From contig JADIYA010000031.1 of the NCBI GenBank assembly GCA_016705545.1, positions 107,750 to 171,749 on the forward strand: a stretch of DNA of 64,000 bases, in the 5' to 3' direction. The position numbers and the translations under genes were made by a program. Origin of the DNA: Flavobacteriales bacterium. Lineage in GTDB: Bacteria; Bacteroidota; Bacteroidia; Flavobacteriales_F; PHOS-HE28. The notes under the pieces are model-generated. The model searched no databases. It saw nothing but the letters and a program-made list of their open reading frames with translations, and had not been told where the DNA came from. Below, in pieces: positions 43,791 to 52,856 of the stretch (position 1 is the first letter of the stretch; the number at the start of each line of letters is the position of its first letter).

Positions 43791-45063
43791 ATTTCCCCAA
43801 GTACTTGCCTTTCCACAGCCGTTCCAGCATGCGCGCGTATTCCTGCTCCTTCGGATTGTCCCCCGGTGCATAGAATGACTTCCCGCTGATCGCTTCGGGC
43901 AGGAATTCCTGATTCACGAAGTTGCCGGCTCCGTCGTGGCTGTATTGGTAGTCCGAGCCGTAGCCGAGGTCCTTCATCAGCTTGGTTGGTGCATTGCGAA
44001 GGTGCAAGGGCACAGGCAGGTCGCCGCTGCGACGCACCTCGGACTGTGCCGCACCGATGGCCATGTAGCTCGCATTGCTCTTCGGTGAGCAGGCCAGGTA
44101 CACCGCGCATTGGCTCAGGATGATGCGGCCCTCCGGCCAGCCGATCATCTGCACGGCCTGCATGGCGGTGGTGGCCATCAGCAGGGCATTCGGATTGGCA
44201 TTGCCGATGTCCTCGCTGGCCAGGATCACCATGCGGCGCGCGATGAAGAGCGGGTCCTCGCCGCCCTCGACCATGCGCGCCAGCCAGTACACCGCCGCGT
44301 TTGGGTCGCTGCCGCGCATGCTCTTGATGAAGGCGCTCACGATGTCGTAGTGCTGCTCGCCTTGCTTGTCGTAGCGGACGGAGGTGCGCGCAACCTCGGC
44401 CACCAGCGCATCCGTTATCACGGCCGGATCACCGGCGGCCTTAACGCAGAGCTCGAAGGTGTTGAGCAGCCGCCGTGCGTCGCCGCCGCTGGCGCGCATC
44501 AAGGCCGCTATCTCGCGGAGCTCGATGCTGCGCTCTTTCAGTTCCGCATCGGTTGCCATGGCGCGCTGCAAGAGTTCCATGAGTTGCTCTTCGGCCAACG
44601 GCTCCAGCACGTACACCTGGCAGCGCGAGAGCAGCGCGCCGATCACCTCGAAGCTCGGGTTCTCGGTGGTGGCGCCGATCAAGGTGATGGTGCCTTTCTC
44701 AACGGCGCCGAGCAGGCTGTCCTGCTGCGCTTTGCTGAAGCGGTGGATCTCGTCGATGAAGAGCACGGCGCTGCGCGCGAAGAGGCCTGCGCCGCCGGCC
44801 TGCTCGATCACCTCGCGCACATCCTTCACGCCGCTGTTGATCGCGCTCAGCGTGTGGAAGGGGCGCTTCAGCCCTTGGGCGATCAGCCGCGCGAGCGTTG
44901 TCTTGCCCACGCCTGGCGGACCCCACAGGATCATGCTCGGCAGCATGCCGCCCGCCAATGCCTTGCGCAGCACGCCATCCCGCCCGATCAGGTGCGACTG
45001 GCCCACCACCTCATCGAGGGTGCGCGGGCGCATGCGCTCGGCCAAGGGCGTATTCTCCTGCAT
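43780..45063 (-). CDS. rarA: Replication-associated recombination protein A (AAA+ ATPase)
   Basis: A 427-residue MgsA/RarA/WRNIP1-family ATPase. N-terminus PLAERMRPRTLDEVVGQSHL. Walker A is ILWGPPGVGKTTLARLI, Walker B is AVLFIDEIHRFSKAQQ, sensor 1 is LIGATTENPSF. The C-terminal tetramerisation region includes RGSDPNAAVYWLARMVEGGEDP. It acts at stalled replication forks. The ATG at 45063 is the usual start; upstream in-frame codons lack family similarity. An AACTTCG element sits 4 bases before the ATG. Confidence 0.94.
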   Translation of the reverse strand: MQENTPLAERMRPRTLDEVVGQSHLIGRDGVLRKALAGGMLPSMILWGPPGVGKTTLARLIAQGLKRPFHTLSAINSGVKDVREVIEQAGGAGLFARSAVLFIDEIHRFSKAQQDSLLGAVEKGTITLIGATTENPSFEVIGALLSRCQVYVLEPLAEEQLMELLQRAMATDAELKERSIELREIAALMRASGGDARRLLNTFELCVKAAGDPAVITDALVAEVARTSVRYDKQGEQHYDIVSAFIKSMRGSDPNAAVYWLARMVEGGEDPLFIARRMVILASEDIGNANPNALLMATTAMQAVQMIGWPEGRIILSQCAVYLACSPKSNASYMAIGAAQSEVRRSGDLPVPLHLRNAPTKLMKDLGYGSDYQYSHDGAGNFVNQEFLPEAISGKSFYAPGDNPKEQEYARMLERLWKGKYLGKSET

Positions 45064-45203
45064 GCGGCGAAGTTGCGATGTGAGCGGCCTCGTTCGATGC
45101 GGAGCCCTTTTCCTGCTGAAGCGTGTGAACACACGAATCAGCAATCAGTACACAGGAATCAACAATCGCAATCGACAAGGAGAGCCCTCTATTTCGCGCG
45201 CCA

Positions 45204-46421
45204 TCAAGCTTCCTCCAACGAATACACCAGCATGCCGCTCCGCAGTTTCGGCTCGATGTAGGTGCTCTTCGGGGGCATCGTCCCGCCCTCATCCGAGACG
45301 GCCTTCAGTTGCTCGAAGCTCACGGGATGCAGGTGGAAGGCGACCGCAGCCTCACCCTGCTCCACGCGCCGGTCCAGTTCGGAGGTACCAGCGGTGCCGG
45401 GCACGAAGCCCACGCGGGGATCGGTGCGCAGGTCGTGGATGCCGAGCACCGGGCCGAGCACCAGCGAGCTGAGGCGGGCGGCATCCAGGCAATCGGCCGC
45501 TGCGCATGGCTCGGCCTGTGGCGGGAGCGTGAGTGCGTGCCAGCCGCTGGCCGTGCGCACCCCGATGATGCCCGGAGCGGCGAAAGGGCCTCGTGCGGGT
45601 GCGAGGGCGCCGATCCGTGATAAGGACATGAGGAATGCGCGCTCATCCGATCCGCCGAAGTCATTCACCACGCGATCGAAATTGAACACGTAGAGTTGCT
45701 TGCGCGGGACGATGAACGCCAGGCACCAATAGGCGGGATCCACATCCGTGAGGCCGCGCGATTCGGCCAGGCGCGCGCTGCTCGCCAGCCGGTGGTGGCC
45801 ATCGGCGATGTAGAGTGCGGGCACTTCAGCGAAGGCGCGCTGCAATCGCTCGTGCATGGTCCGGTCGGTGATCGGCCAGAGGCGATGGCTCACGAGGTCG
45901 CGCGTGCGATGGGCATAGGCGGGCCGTGTGTTCAGCAGTGGGTCGAGCAGCGCCTCCCAAGCGGTGCCATCGGGCGTGGCCAGCAGCACCGGCTCGGCGT
46001 TCATCCCTGTGCTGCCCAGGTACTCGGCGAAGAGCTGTTCGCGTGCCGTTAGCGTTTGCTCATGCACCTTTATCCGGCCATCGCGGTATGCTTGGGTGCT
46101 CACGCCGCAGACGATGCCGCGCGTGATATTGCCGCGCGATTCCTGCTCATAGAGGTAGATCGAGGGCTGCTCTTCGCGCACCATGGTGCTCGCATCGCAG
46201 AAGCCCTTGAAGGCCGTGCGCACACGGTGGAAACGCTCCATGCGCGTGAGCTTGGCGGTGCTTGCATCATCGGGGCGCAGCACATGCAGGAAACTGTGCG
46301 GGTTCTCCGCCAAGCGTTTCGCAAGCTCTTCCTCGGAGTAGGAGACGTAGGTGCGCGAGCCCACCAGATGCGCTCGCTCAGGCGCCGGACGCCAGGCACG
46401 GAACGGGCGCAGCTCAATCAT
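45204..46421 (-). CDS. DUF1015 family protein
   Basis: A 405-residue cytosolic protein matching DUF1015 (IELRPFRAWRPAPERAHLVGS, NPHSFLHVLRPDDA, YIADGHHRLASSARL, PPKSTYIEPKLRSGMLVY). The HHR motif and the PKSTY ending are hallmarks. It lies 3 bases downstream of the serA-like gene in the serC-serA-DUF1015 order common in Bacteroidota, suggesting a role linked to serine synthesis that is not experimentally established here. Confidence 0.9.
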   Translation of the reverse strand: MIELRPFRAWRPAPERAHLVGSRTYVSYSEEELAKRLAENPHSFLHVLRPDDASTAKLTRMERFHRVRTAFKGFCDASTMVREEQPSIYLYEQESRGNITRGIVCGVSTQAYRDGRIKVHEQTLTAREQLFAEYLGSTGMNAEPVLLATPDGTAWEALLDPLLNTRPAYAHRTRDLVSHRLWPITDRTMHERLQRAFAEVPALYIADGHHRLASSARLAESRGLTDVDPAYWCLAFIVPRKQLYVFNFDRVVNDFGGSDERAFLMSLSRIGALAPARGPFAAPGIIGVRTASGWHALTLPPQAEPCAAADCLDAARLSSLVLGPVLGIHDLRTDPRVGFVPGTAGTSELDRRVEQGEAAVAFHLHPVSFEQLKAVSDEGGTMPPKSTYIEPKLRSGMLVYSLEEA

Positions 46422-46424
46422 GCC

Positions 46425-47393
46425 CTAGGCCACCGTGGCGGCCGACCGCCAACTGAGGATCCGCTCCACCAGCTCATCGCCCACGCGGCCCTGGGCCTCT
46501 GCCGTGGCGGCACCGATGTGCGGACTCAGGCTCAAGCCGGGCTCGGCCAGCAAGTCGGCGCGGGGTTCGGGTTCATTCAGGAATACATCGAGCGCAGCAC
46601 CGCGCAAGCGGCCATCCTTGAGCGCCGCGAGCAATTCATCTTCATCCACGCTTCCACCTCGCGCGGTGTTCACCAGCACGGCACCGGGCTTCATCAGGCT
46701 GAGCTCGCGCTTGCCCAGCACCGGTCGGCCATCCTTTTGCGCGGGCACATGCAGGCTCACGGCATCGCTCTGCTTCAAGAGGTCATCAAGGCTCACCATC
46801 TTCACGGGCACGCGCACGATCACGCCACCGACCTCCAGTTCCAGCACATCGGCGGTGGCGTGGTTGTCAGAATAGATCACCTTCATGCCGCAGCCTAGCG
46901 CATAGCGGGCGGTCCATTGGCCGATGCGGCCGAAGCCGATCACGCCGAGGGTCTTGCCCCGCAGCTCGAAGCCCTTCTCATATTCCTTCTTCAGCTCCTT
47001 GAATTTGGTGCGGCCCTCCCCGGCCATGCGACGGTTGCTCTTGTGCAGCGAGCGCATCAGGGTGAAGAGGTGCGCGATCACCAGTTCGGCCACGCTGATG
47101 CTCGAAGAGGCCGGTGTGTTCACCACCGGGATGTTCTTGCTGCGGGCATGCGCCACGTCGATGTTGTCGAGGCCCACGCCGCCGCGACCGATGAGCTTGA
47201 TGCCGGGGCAGGCATCAATCAGGTCACGACGCGCCTTGGTGGCGCTGCGCACGAGCAGCACCTCCACCTTCTCCTTGTTCAAGTAGGTGGCGAGCTGCTC
47301 CTGCGGCACGTGCTCGGTGGTCACGTTGAACCCTTCCTCCTGCAAGCGGGCCTTGGCTGCTGCGGAGATGCCGTCGTTGGCGTGTATGCGCAT
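46425..47393 (-). CDS. serA: D-3-phosphoglycerate dehydrogenase-like
   Basis: A 322-residue D-isomer 2-hydroxyacid dehydrogenase. The substrate-domain motif is IGRGGVGLDNIDV. The NAD-binding loop is GVIGFGRIGQWTARYALG, the catalytic Arg is in VNTARGGSVDE and the catalytic His in LSPHIGAATAEAQ. It lacks the ACT regulatory domain, as in many Bacteroidota. It oxidises 3-phosphoglycerate in the first step of serine synthesis, in an operon with serC 35 bases upstream. The start at 47393 gives the standard N-terminus (MRIHANDGIS). Confidence 0.92.
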   Translation of the reverse strand: MRIHANDGISAAAKARLQEEGFNVTTEHVPQEQLATYLNKEKVEVLLVRSATKARRDLIDACPGIKLIGRGGVGLDNIDVAHARSKNIPVVNTPASSSISVAELVIAHLFTLMRSLHKSNRRMAGEGRTKFKELKKEYEKGFELRGKTLGVIGFGRIGQWTARYALGCGMKVIYSDNHATADVLELEVGGVIVRVPVKMVSLDDLLKQSDAVSLHVPAQKDGRPVLGKRELSLMKPGAVLVNTARGGSVDEDELLAALKDGRLRGAALDVFLNEPEPRADLLAEPGLSLSPHIGAATAEAQGRVGDELVERILSWRSAATVA

Positions 47394-47428
47394 GGTATCT
47401 GCCGATGACTTCGGCGAAGGTTGAAGGT

Positions 47429-48517
47429 CTATCCGTTCTTCTGTGCGAAATGCTCCATCACCTCCACCAGTACCTGCACGCTCTCGATGGGCAGTGCATT
47501 GTACATGCTGGCGCGGTAGCCGCCCACGCTCCGGTGGCCGCGGATGCCGCTGATGCCGGCTTCTTTCCAAAGGGCATCGAAGGCGGGTTCCAGTGCGGCA
47601 TCACGCATCACGAAGCAGGCGTTCATGGTGCTGCGGTCCTCAGCGGCGGCGGTGCCCTTGAAGAGCGGCAGGCGGTCCACCGCATCGTACAGGAGCTTGG
47701 CCTTGGCGCTGTTGCGGCGCTCGATCTCGGCCACGCCGCCCAATTTCTTCATCCACTCCATGGTGAGCATGCTCACGTACACCGCGAACACCGGTGGGGT
47801 GTTGTACATGCTCTCCTTGCTGCCGTGGTTCTTCAGGTCGAGCATGGGGCTGAGCTTGCGGCCGGTGTTGCCGGTGCGCTCCGGGTCGAAGAGGTACACC
47901 GTGGCACCGGCAGGGCCCATGTTCTTCTGCGCGCCTCCGTAGATCAGAGCGAAGTCGGCCACGTTCACCGGACGGCTGAAGATGTCACTGCTCATGTCGC
48001 AGACAACCGGCACGGGCGACTCGGGGAATTGCTTCCACTGCGTGCCGAAGATGGTGTTGTTGCTGGTGAGGTGGAAGTAGTCCGCATCCGCCGGGATCCC
48101 GAAGCCCTTGGGGATGTAGCTGAAGTTCTTGTCCTCGCTGCTGGCCACCACGAGGGTCTCGCCTGCGAGCTTGCTCTCCTTGATGGCGCGCGAGGCCCAC
48201 TCGCCGGTGTTCACGTAGGCGCTCTTGCCGCCCGGCTTCATGTAGTTGAGCGGCACCATGTGGAATCCCAGACTGGCGCCTCCGCCAAGGAAGACCACTT
48301 GGTAATGCTCCGGCGCTCCGAGCAGTTCCTTCACCAGCGCTTGGGCTTTGGCCATCACGGCCTCGAAGGGCTTGCTGCGGTGGCTGATCTCCAGGATGCT
48401 GAGCCCGCTGCCCTCGAAGTCGAGCACCGCTTGCGCGGCCTGCTCAAAGACCTCTTGCGGCAGGATGCAGGGGCCGGCGCTGTAGTTGTGGACCTTCTTC
48501 TTCGTGGCTACGGTCAT
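47429..48517 (-). CDS. serC: Phosphoserine aminotransferase
   Basis: A 362-residue PLP enzyme. N-terminus HNYSAGPCILPQEVFEQAA, substrate region ISHRSKPFEAV, PLP lysine in IYGGAQKNMGPAG, and C-terminus GIRGHRSVGGYRASMYNALP. It converts 3-phosphohydroxypyruvate to phosphoserine and starts the serC-serA-DUF1015 operon. A consensus TACATTTG element lies 19 bases upstream, supporting the ATG at 48517. Confidence 0.95.
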   Translation of the reverse strand: MTVATKKKVHNYSAGPCILPQEVFEQAAQAVLDFEGSGLSILEISHRSKPFEAVMAKAQALVKELLGAPEHYQVVFLGGGASLGFHMVPLNYMKPGGKSAYVNTGEWASRAIKESKLAGETLVVASSEDKNFSYIPKGFGIPADADYFHLTSNNTIFGTQWKQFPESPVPVVCDMSSDIFSRPVNVADFALIYGGAQKNMGPAGATVYLFDPERTGNTGRKLSPMLDLKNHGSKESMYNTPPVFAVYVSMLTMEWMKKLGGVAEIERRNSAKAKLLYDAVDRLPLFKGTAAAEDRSTMNACFVMRDAALEPAFDALWKEAGISGIRGHRSVGGYRASMYNALPIESVQVLVEVMEHFAQKNG

Positions 48518-48536
48518 GGCGTTGGGATTCGGCGGC

Positions 48537-48544
48537 CAAATGTA
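48537..48544 (-). promoter_or_regulatory. -7 element TACATTTG before serC
   Basis: This is a perfect TAnnTTTG match 19 bases before the serC ATG. It marks the boundary between the DUF58 cluster and the serine operon. Confidence 0.5.
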
Positions 48545-48579
48545 TTGGCGCTGGGGGAGCCGCACATGACAAAGCTCGC

Positions 48580-49914
48580 CTACAGCATCCCCCTCGCCTT
48601 GATCTCCAGATACCGGTTGATCACGTTCACGGTGAGGTCCTGCGGGCGGCAGAGGATCGCGGGCAGGCCGTGCTGCTCCAACTCGCGCGCGATGAGGCGC
48701 TTCTCGTGCACCATTTTCTCGGCGATGGCGCGCACGTACACTTGCTCCGTATCGGTGGGCAGGTGGCGCAGGTCCTCTTCGAGATCGGTGTTGAGGAAGA
48801 AGATGGGCACCACCAGGTGCTGGCGCGCCAGCCGCTGCAGATAGGGCAGCTGGCGGTGCATGGCCTGCGCGCTCTCGTAGTTGGTGAAGAGCAGCAGCAG
48901 GCTGCGCTGGTGCAGTTCGCGGCGTACGGCCATGAACAGCGCCTCGAAGTCGGTCTCCTTGTAGTCGGTGCCTTGGGCGTAGAGGGCTTGCAGGATGTGC
49001 TGCATGTGGCCGCGCTGCCGGCTGGCGCGCACGAAGTCGTGGGGTGTATTGCTGAAGGTGAGCAGGCCCGCGCGGTCCTCCTTGCGCATGGCGATGCTGC
49101 TGATCACCAGTGAGGCATTGATAGCGTAATCCAGCAGGCTCAGTCCCTCGAAGGGCATCTTCATCACGCGGCCGGTGTCGATCAGTGAGAAGACCTGCTG
49201 CGCCTTCTCGTCCTGGTACTGGTTCACCATCAAGCGGCCGCGGCGCGCGCTGGCCTTCCAGTTCACGGTGCGGCGGTCGTCGCCGGGCACGTATTCCTTG
49301 ATCCGCTCGAATTCGCTCTGGTGCGCCACGCGGCGGATGCGCTTGATGCCCGCGAGCGTGAGCCGGTTGCTGATGGCGAGCAACTCGTACTTGCGCAGTT
49401 GCAGGTAGCTCGGGTACACGGCCACTTCCTTATCCGCATCGAGCACGAAGCGGCGCTCCATCAGCCCGAGCACGCTGCTCACCAAAATGTTGATGGCGCC
49501 GTAGCGGTAAACGCCCCGCTGCACCGGACGCACATCGTACCTGAATGCGCGCTTCGACCAGGCGCCGATGCTTCCTGTGAATTCAAGGTCGCGCTTCTGG
49601 AACTGGTGCGGCAGCTCATCCAGCACGCGCAGCCGCATGGGGATGCCGTAGCCGCTCTCGAGTTCGATGGTCACCGGATTCTGATCGCCGTTGCTCCAGC
49701 GGTCGTAGGTGCGCCGCGCGCCGTGCAGGCCGGAGCGGGGGCCGAACAAGAGGAAGAGCTCGGCAACCAGCGCGAGCGTGAAGGTCAGCGCGCAGAGTTT
49801 CGCCGCCACCAGCAGTGGATCCCACGCCCAGCCCAGCACGAAGAGCAGCACCAAGGCCCAGCCGATCCCGAAGAAGCGGCGGGTGAGGAAGATGCTGCGC
49901 AGCCGATGGAGCAT
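48580..49914 (-). CDS. DUF58 domain protein
   Basis: A 444-residue protein from ATG 49914. Two N-terminal membrane helices (IGWALVLLFVLGWAW; LCALTFTLALVAELFLLFG) precede an Ig-like segment and the DUF58 core (EFERIKEYVPGDDRRTVNWKASARRGRLMVNQYQDE) with a VWA-like continuation (FSLIDTGRVM). It is the last gene of a six-gene minus-strand cluster with a MoxR ATPase. Such clusters are thought to assemble or activate envelope or metal-dependent proteins; the exact role here is unknown. Confidence 0.9.
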   Translation of the reverse strand: MLHRLRSIFLTRRFFGIGWALVLLFVLGWAWDPLLVAAKLCALTFTLALVAELFLLFGPRSGLHGARRTYDRWSNGDQNPVTIELESGYGIPMRLRVLDELPHQFQKRDLEFTGSIGAWSKRAFRYDVRPVQRGVYRYGAINILVSSVLGLMERRFVLDADKEVAVYPSYLQLRKYELLAISNRLTLAGIKRIRRVAHQSEFERIKEYVPGDDRRTVNWKASARRGRLMVNQYQDEKAQQVFSLIDTGRVMKMPFEGLSLLDYAINASLVISSIAMRKEDRAGLLTFSNTPHDFVRASRQRGHMQHILQALYAQGTDYKETDFEALFMAVRRELHQRSLLLLFTNYESAQAMHRQLPYLQRLARQHLVVPIFFLNTDLEEDLRHLPTDTEQVYVRAIAEKMVHEKRLIARELEQHGLPAILCRPQDLTVNVINRYLEIKARGML

Positions 49915-49915
49915 T

Positions 49916-50965
49916 CTAGCGCGGCACTTCAATCTGCTTCACGAGCTGCTGCACCACCTGGTCTGGGCTGAGCCCTTCCATCTCGCGCTCGGGCGTGAGC
50001 TGCACGCGGTGACGGAGCACATGGGGGGCCATGGCCTGCACATCCTCTGGCGTCACGAAGTCACGGCCCGAAACGGCAGCGCTGGAGCGTGATGCACTGA
50101 GGATGGCGAGCGATGCGCGCGGCGATGCGCCGAGCATCAAGGAGCCATCGTGGCGCGTGCGATCGACGATGGCGGCGATGTAACGCAAGAGTTTCTCCTC
50201 GCAGCGCACCTGGCGCGTGAGCCAGCGTGCGCGTTCCAGTTCTTCGGGGCCGATCACCGGGATGATGGCATCGGCGCTGAGCAGTTCACGGCCTTGCTGC
50301 GCACGCATGAGGATCGCGGTCTCGTCCTCCACGGTCGGATAGCCGACATTCAGCTTGAAGAAGAAACGGTCGAGCTGCGCTTCCGGCAAGCGGTAGGTGC
50401 CTTCCTGCTCGATGGGATTCTGCGTGGCCACTACCATGAAGGGCGGTGCCAACGGATAGGTGCGGCCGTCCACGGTGACCTGCCGTTCCTCCATCGCCTC
50501 GAAGAGCGCGCTCTGCGTCTTGGCAGGCGCGCGGTTGATCTCATCCACGAGCACGATGTTGCTGAAGATGGGGCCGGGACGGAACTCGAAGGCGGTGGTG
50601 CGCGGGTCGAAGACGCTGGTGCCGATCAGGTCGCTGGGCATGAGATCAGGGGTGAACTGCACACGCGAGAAACCGGTGCGCACGCAGCGCGCGAGCAGTT
50701 TCGCCATCAGCGTCTTCGCCAGTCCTGGCGCGCCCTCGATGAGCACGTGTCCATCGCTGAGCAGCGCGATCAGCAACAGCTCAACGACTTCTTCCTGGCC
50801 CACGATCACCTTGCGCACCTCCTGGCGCAGGCGGTCGGTGGCGAGCTGCAATTCGGTGAGCGGCACATGCGGCACGAAGCCGCCGTGGTCCGGTGCGGCG
50901 TGGTTTGGGGGTGGGGTGTAGCCGGGGTCGGTGGGCGGCATGTAGGGGCTGTGTTCGTCGGTCAT
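49916..50965 (-). CDS. MoxR-family AAA+ ATPase
   Basis: A 349-residue chaperone-like ATPase. Walker A is LIEGAPGLAKTLMAKLL, Walker B is IVLVDEINRAPAKTQSALFEAMEERQV, sensor 1 is VVATQNPIEQEGTYRLPEAQLDRF. The N-terminal 30 residues are Pro-rich and not conserved. It probably remodels or activates the VWA/DUF58 partners encoded on both sides. Intergenic gaps are 1 and 3 bases. Confidence 0.93.
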   Translation of the reverse strand: MTDEHSPYMPPTDPGYTPPPNHAAPDHGGFVPHVPLTELQLATDRLRQEVRKVIVGQEEVVELLLIALLSDGHVLIEGAPGLAKTLMAKLLARCVRTGFSRVQFTPDLMPSDLIGTSVFDPRTTAFEFRPGPIFSNIVLVDEINRAPAKTQSALFEAMEERQVTVDGRTYPLAPPFMVVATQNPIEQEGTYRLPEAQLDRFFFKLNVGYPTVEDETAILMRAQQGRELLSADAIIPVIGPEELERARWLTRQVRCEEKLLRYIAAIVDRTRHDGSLMLGASPRASLAILSASRSSAAVSGRDFVTPEDVQAMAPHVLRHRVQLTPEREMEGLSPDQVVQQLVKQIEVPR

Positions 50966-50968
50966 GGA

Positions 50969-52159
50969 TCAAGGGAGGCGTTGGCGCAGGTCGTGAAGTT
51001 CGTTGCTGAGGGCGAGCAGCTCGGCCTCGCTCAGGCGCGGCGCTGCTTCGATGCGTTCGAGGTTCCGGAGGCGGCGGGCCATATCATCAGTGGGCATGCC
51101 GGCCTTGGTGGCGAGGTGCCTGAAGGTCTCGTCGTCGTACGCGAATGAGCGCAGATAGGCGCGTGCGCGAACATCATCCTTGAAATGGAGGATGAGCTTG
51201 CGCGCAATGCCGGCATGATCACCCTTGTGCCAGTACAGGCGGCCGATGGTATCCGCGAGCTCCCGGCTGGCGTTGCGCGGCGGCTCCATCACCGGTATGG
51301 CGCGCTGCTGGCGCCTCACGTAAACCAAGGTGAAGAGCACGAGCAGCGATTCCGCGAGGTAGAGCGCCCATTTCAGCGCGGGTTGGCTCAGCACGAAGCG
51401 GAAGAAGGACGTGTTCTCCACCCGGCCGGCTTTCTGGTACTCATCCCACCAAAGCGCACGTGGCGGCAGCAGGCTCAGCGCCGCAGCAGCGAACTGCGCG
51501 TTGCGGTCCTTCAGCAGGTTGTAGTTGGTGAAGGCCAGCGGTGCGCTGCACAGCACGATGCGGCCATCGCCCCAGCGCATGTGCAGCAGCACGGGACGTG
51601 CAGCGCCATCAACGGCCACCACGCGCGTGCGGGCGGTGTCGTAGCGCGTGAAGTAGGTGCCCGGGAATCCGCGCGCGAAGCGGAATACCCCGTTGGCCAT
51701 GCGTTGCTCGCCCACGAAGCGGATGTCGCTGGTGTCTTCCTGCACGTTGAAACCCTGCTGCACCGCGATATTGAGCGAATCGGCCAGATCGCTGCCGAAC
51801 CAATGCGCTGATAGGAAGGCGTGATCGCCCATGGCCACCAGGGCGAGCAGCTGCTCAGCCGCATATCCATCGAGCGAAAGATGATGGTTGATGAGCACAT
51901 GGTTCACAGGTTCCGATAAGGCGAGCTCGTCATGGAGGCGGTTGTCCGCAGTGGTGGTGATCGGGTCTGTGATGGCGCGCACCTCGGGGAAGAGGTCGGG
52001 CAGGCGCTCGTAGAAGTACTTGGAACCGTAAGGCGTTTTGTGGTGGCGCGAGAACGACCACGACCAATCCATCGGCTTCGGTGCGAGTGATTCCAGCACG
52101 GCCAGCAGCACGATCAGCAGGCCAAGCCCGATCAGCAGGCGTTTCTCGAATCGGTTCAT
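50969..52159 (-). CDS. DUF4350 domain membrane protein
   Basis: A 396-residue protein with one N-terminal membrane helix (KRLLIGLGLLIVLLAVLESL) and another near residue 265 (ALKWALYLAESLLVLFTLVYV). The DUF4350 start is recognisable (HHKTPYGSKYFYERLPDLFPEVRAI), as is LINHHLSLDGYAAEQLLALVAMG, a GATase1-like fold without an obvious nucleophile. It is encoded within the MoxR cluster and overlaps the DUF4129 gene by 4 bases. Confidence 0.85.
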   Translation of the reverse strand: MNRFEKRLLIGLGLLIVLLAVLESLAPKPMDWSWSFSRHHKTPYGSKYFYERLPDLFPEVRAITDPITTTADNRLHDELALSEPVNHVLINHHLSLDGYAAEQLLALVAMGDHAFLSAHWFGSDLADSLNIAVQQGFNVQEDTSDIRFVGEQRMANGVFRFARGFPGTYFTRYDTARTRVVAVDGAARPVLLHMRWGDGRIVLCSAPLAFTNYNLLKDRNAQFAAAALSLLPPRALWWDEYQKAGRVENTSFFRFVLSQPALKWALYLAESLLVLFTLVYVRRQQRAIPVMEPPRNASRELADTIGRLYWHKGDHAGIARKLILHFKDDVRARAYLRSFAYDDETFRHLATKAGMPTDDMARRLRNLERIEAAPRLSEAELLALSNELHDLRQRLP

Positions 52160-52854
52160 CGCGCCGGTGCTTGCTCGAATTCAACGAAAGGGCGCTGGAA
52201 CGAGGCGTAGCGCACACGGTCCACTTCAGCGTGGCCGTACCACACCCATTGGAAGATGAGCGCGGCATTCGTGAAGCGCGCGCGCATCGCAGGGTCCTTC
52301 AACTGCCGCATGTAGTCGCGGTCGGTGTGCTCAGGGCTCCAGGAGAGCAGCCCTTGATCCACCAATTTGCGCAGCACCAGCAGGTAGTGCAATCGGATGG
52401 CGCCGCGCCAATCGCCTGCGGCTTCAGCTTGCGCGATCAGCGATGGGATATCCATGGCGCGGATGTCCTCTTCGGCGGTGATCACTTGCCCCAAGCTCCT
52501 CGGTGCGCCATGGAAGATGCTGCGCAGGCCGTTGCGGCTCAGCACCACGATGGCCGTGACGATGGCGAGGAAGCTGATGAGGTAGATGAGGTTGTCCACT
52601 ACGAAGCCGCCGGCGCGCGAGCCGAGGATGCGCTGCAGCCAATCGAAGAGCCATTGCTTGAAGCGGTCCCACAGGCTTGGTGCGCGACGCAGGTCCTTGT
52701 CGTAATCGAGGTCGGCGCGCAACTGGTCGATGCGATCAGCATTGAACGCGCGCACGGCGGGGCGCTCATCGGGCGCGAGGCTGTCGGAAGGCGCGCTGGT
52801 GAAGGCCGGAGCAGCCGCCAGCATGAGCGCGAAGAGCAGCAAGAGCCTTCGCAT
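52156..52854 (-). CDS. DUF4129-like membrane protein
   Basis: A 232-residue protein with a signal peptide or signal anchor (RRLLLLFALMLAAAPAF) and a central helix (VVDNLIYLISFLAIVTAIVVL). The C-terminal region resembles DUF4129 (AAGDWRGAIRLHYLLVLRKLVDQGLLSWSPEHTDRDYMRQL, then FQWVWYGHAEVDRVRYASF). DUF4129 often accompanies transglutaminase-like or MoxR/DUF58 genes. Translationally coupled to the DUF4350 gene. Confidence 0.8.
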   Translation of the reverse strand: MRRLLLLFALMLAAAPAFTSAPSDSLAPDERPAVRAFNADRIDQLRADLDYDKDLRRAPSLWDRFKQWLFDWLQRILGSRAGGFVVDNLIYLISFLAIVTAIVVLSRNGLRSIFHGAPRSLGQVITAEEDIRAMDIPSLIAQAEAAGDWRGAIRLHYLLVLRKLVDQGLLSWSPEHTDRDYMRQLKDPAMRARFTNAALIFQWVWYGHAEVDRVRYASFQRPFVEFEQAPAR

Positions 52855-52856
52855 GC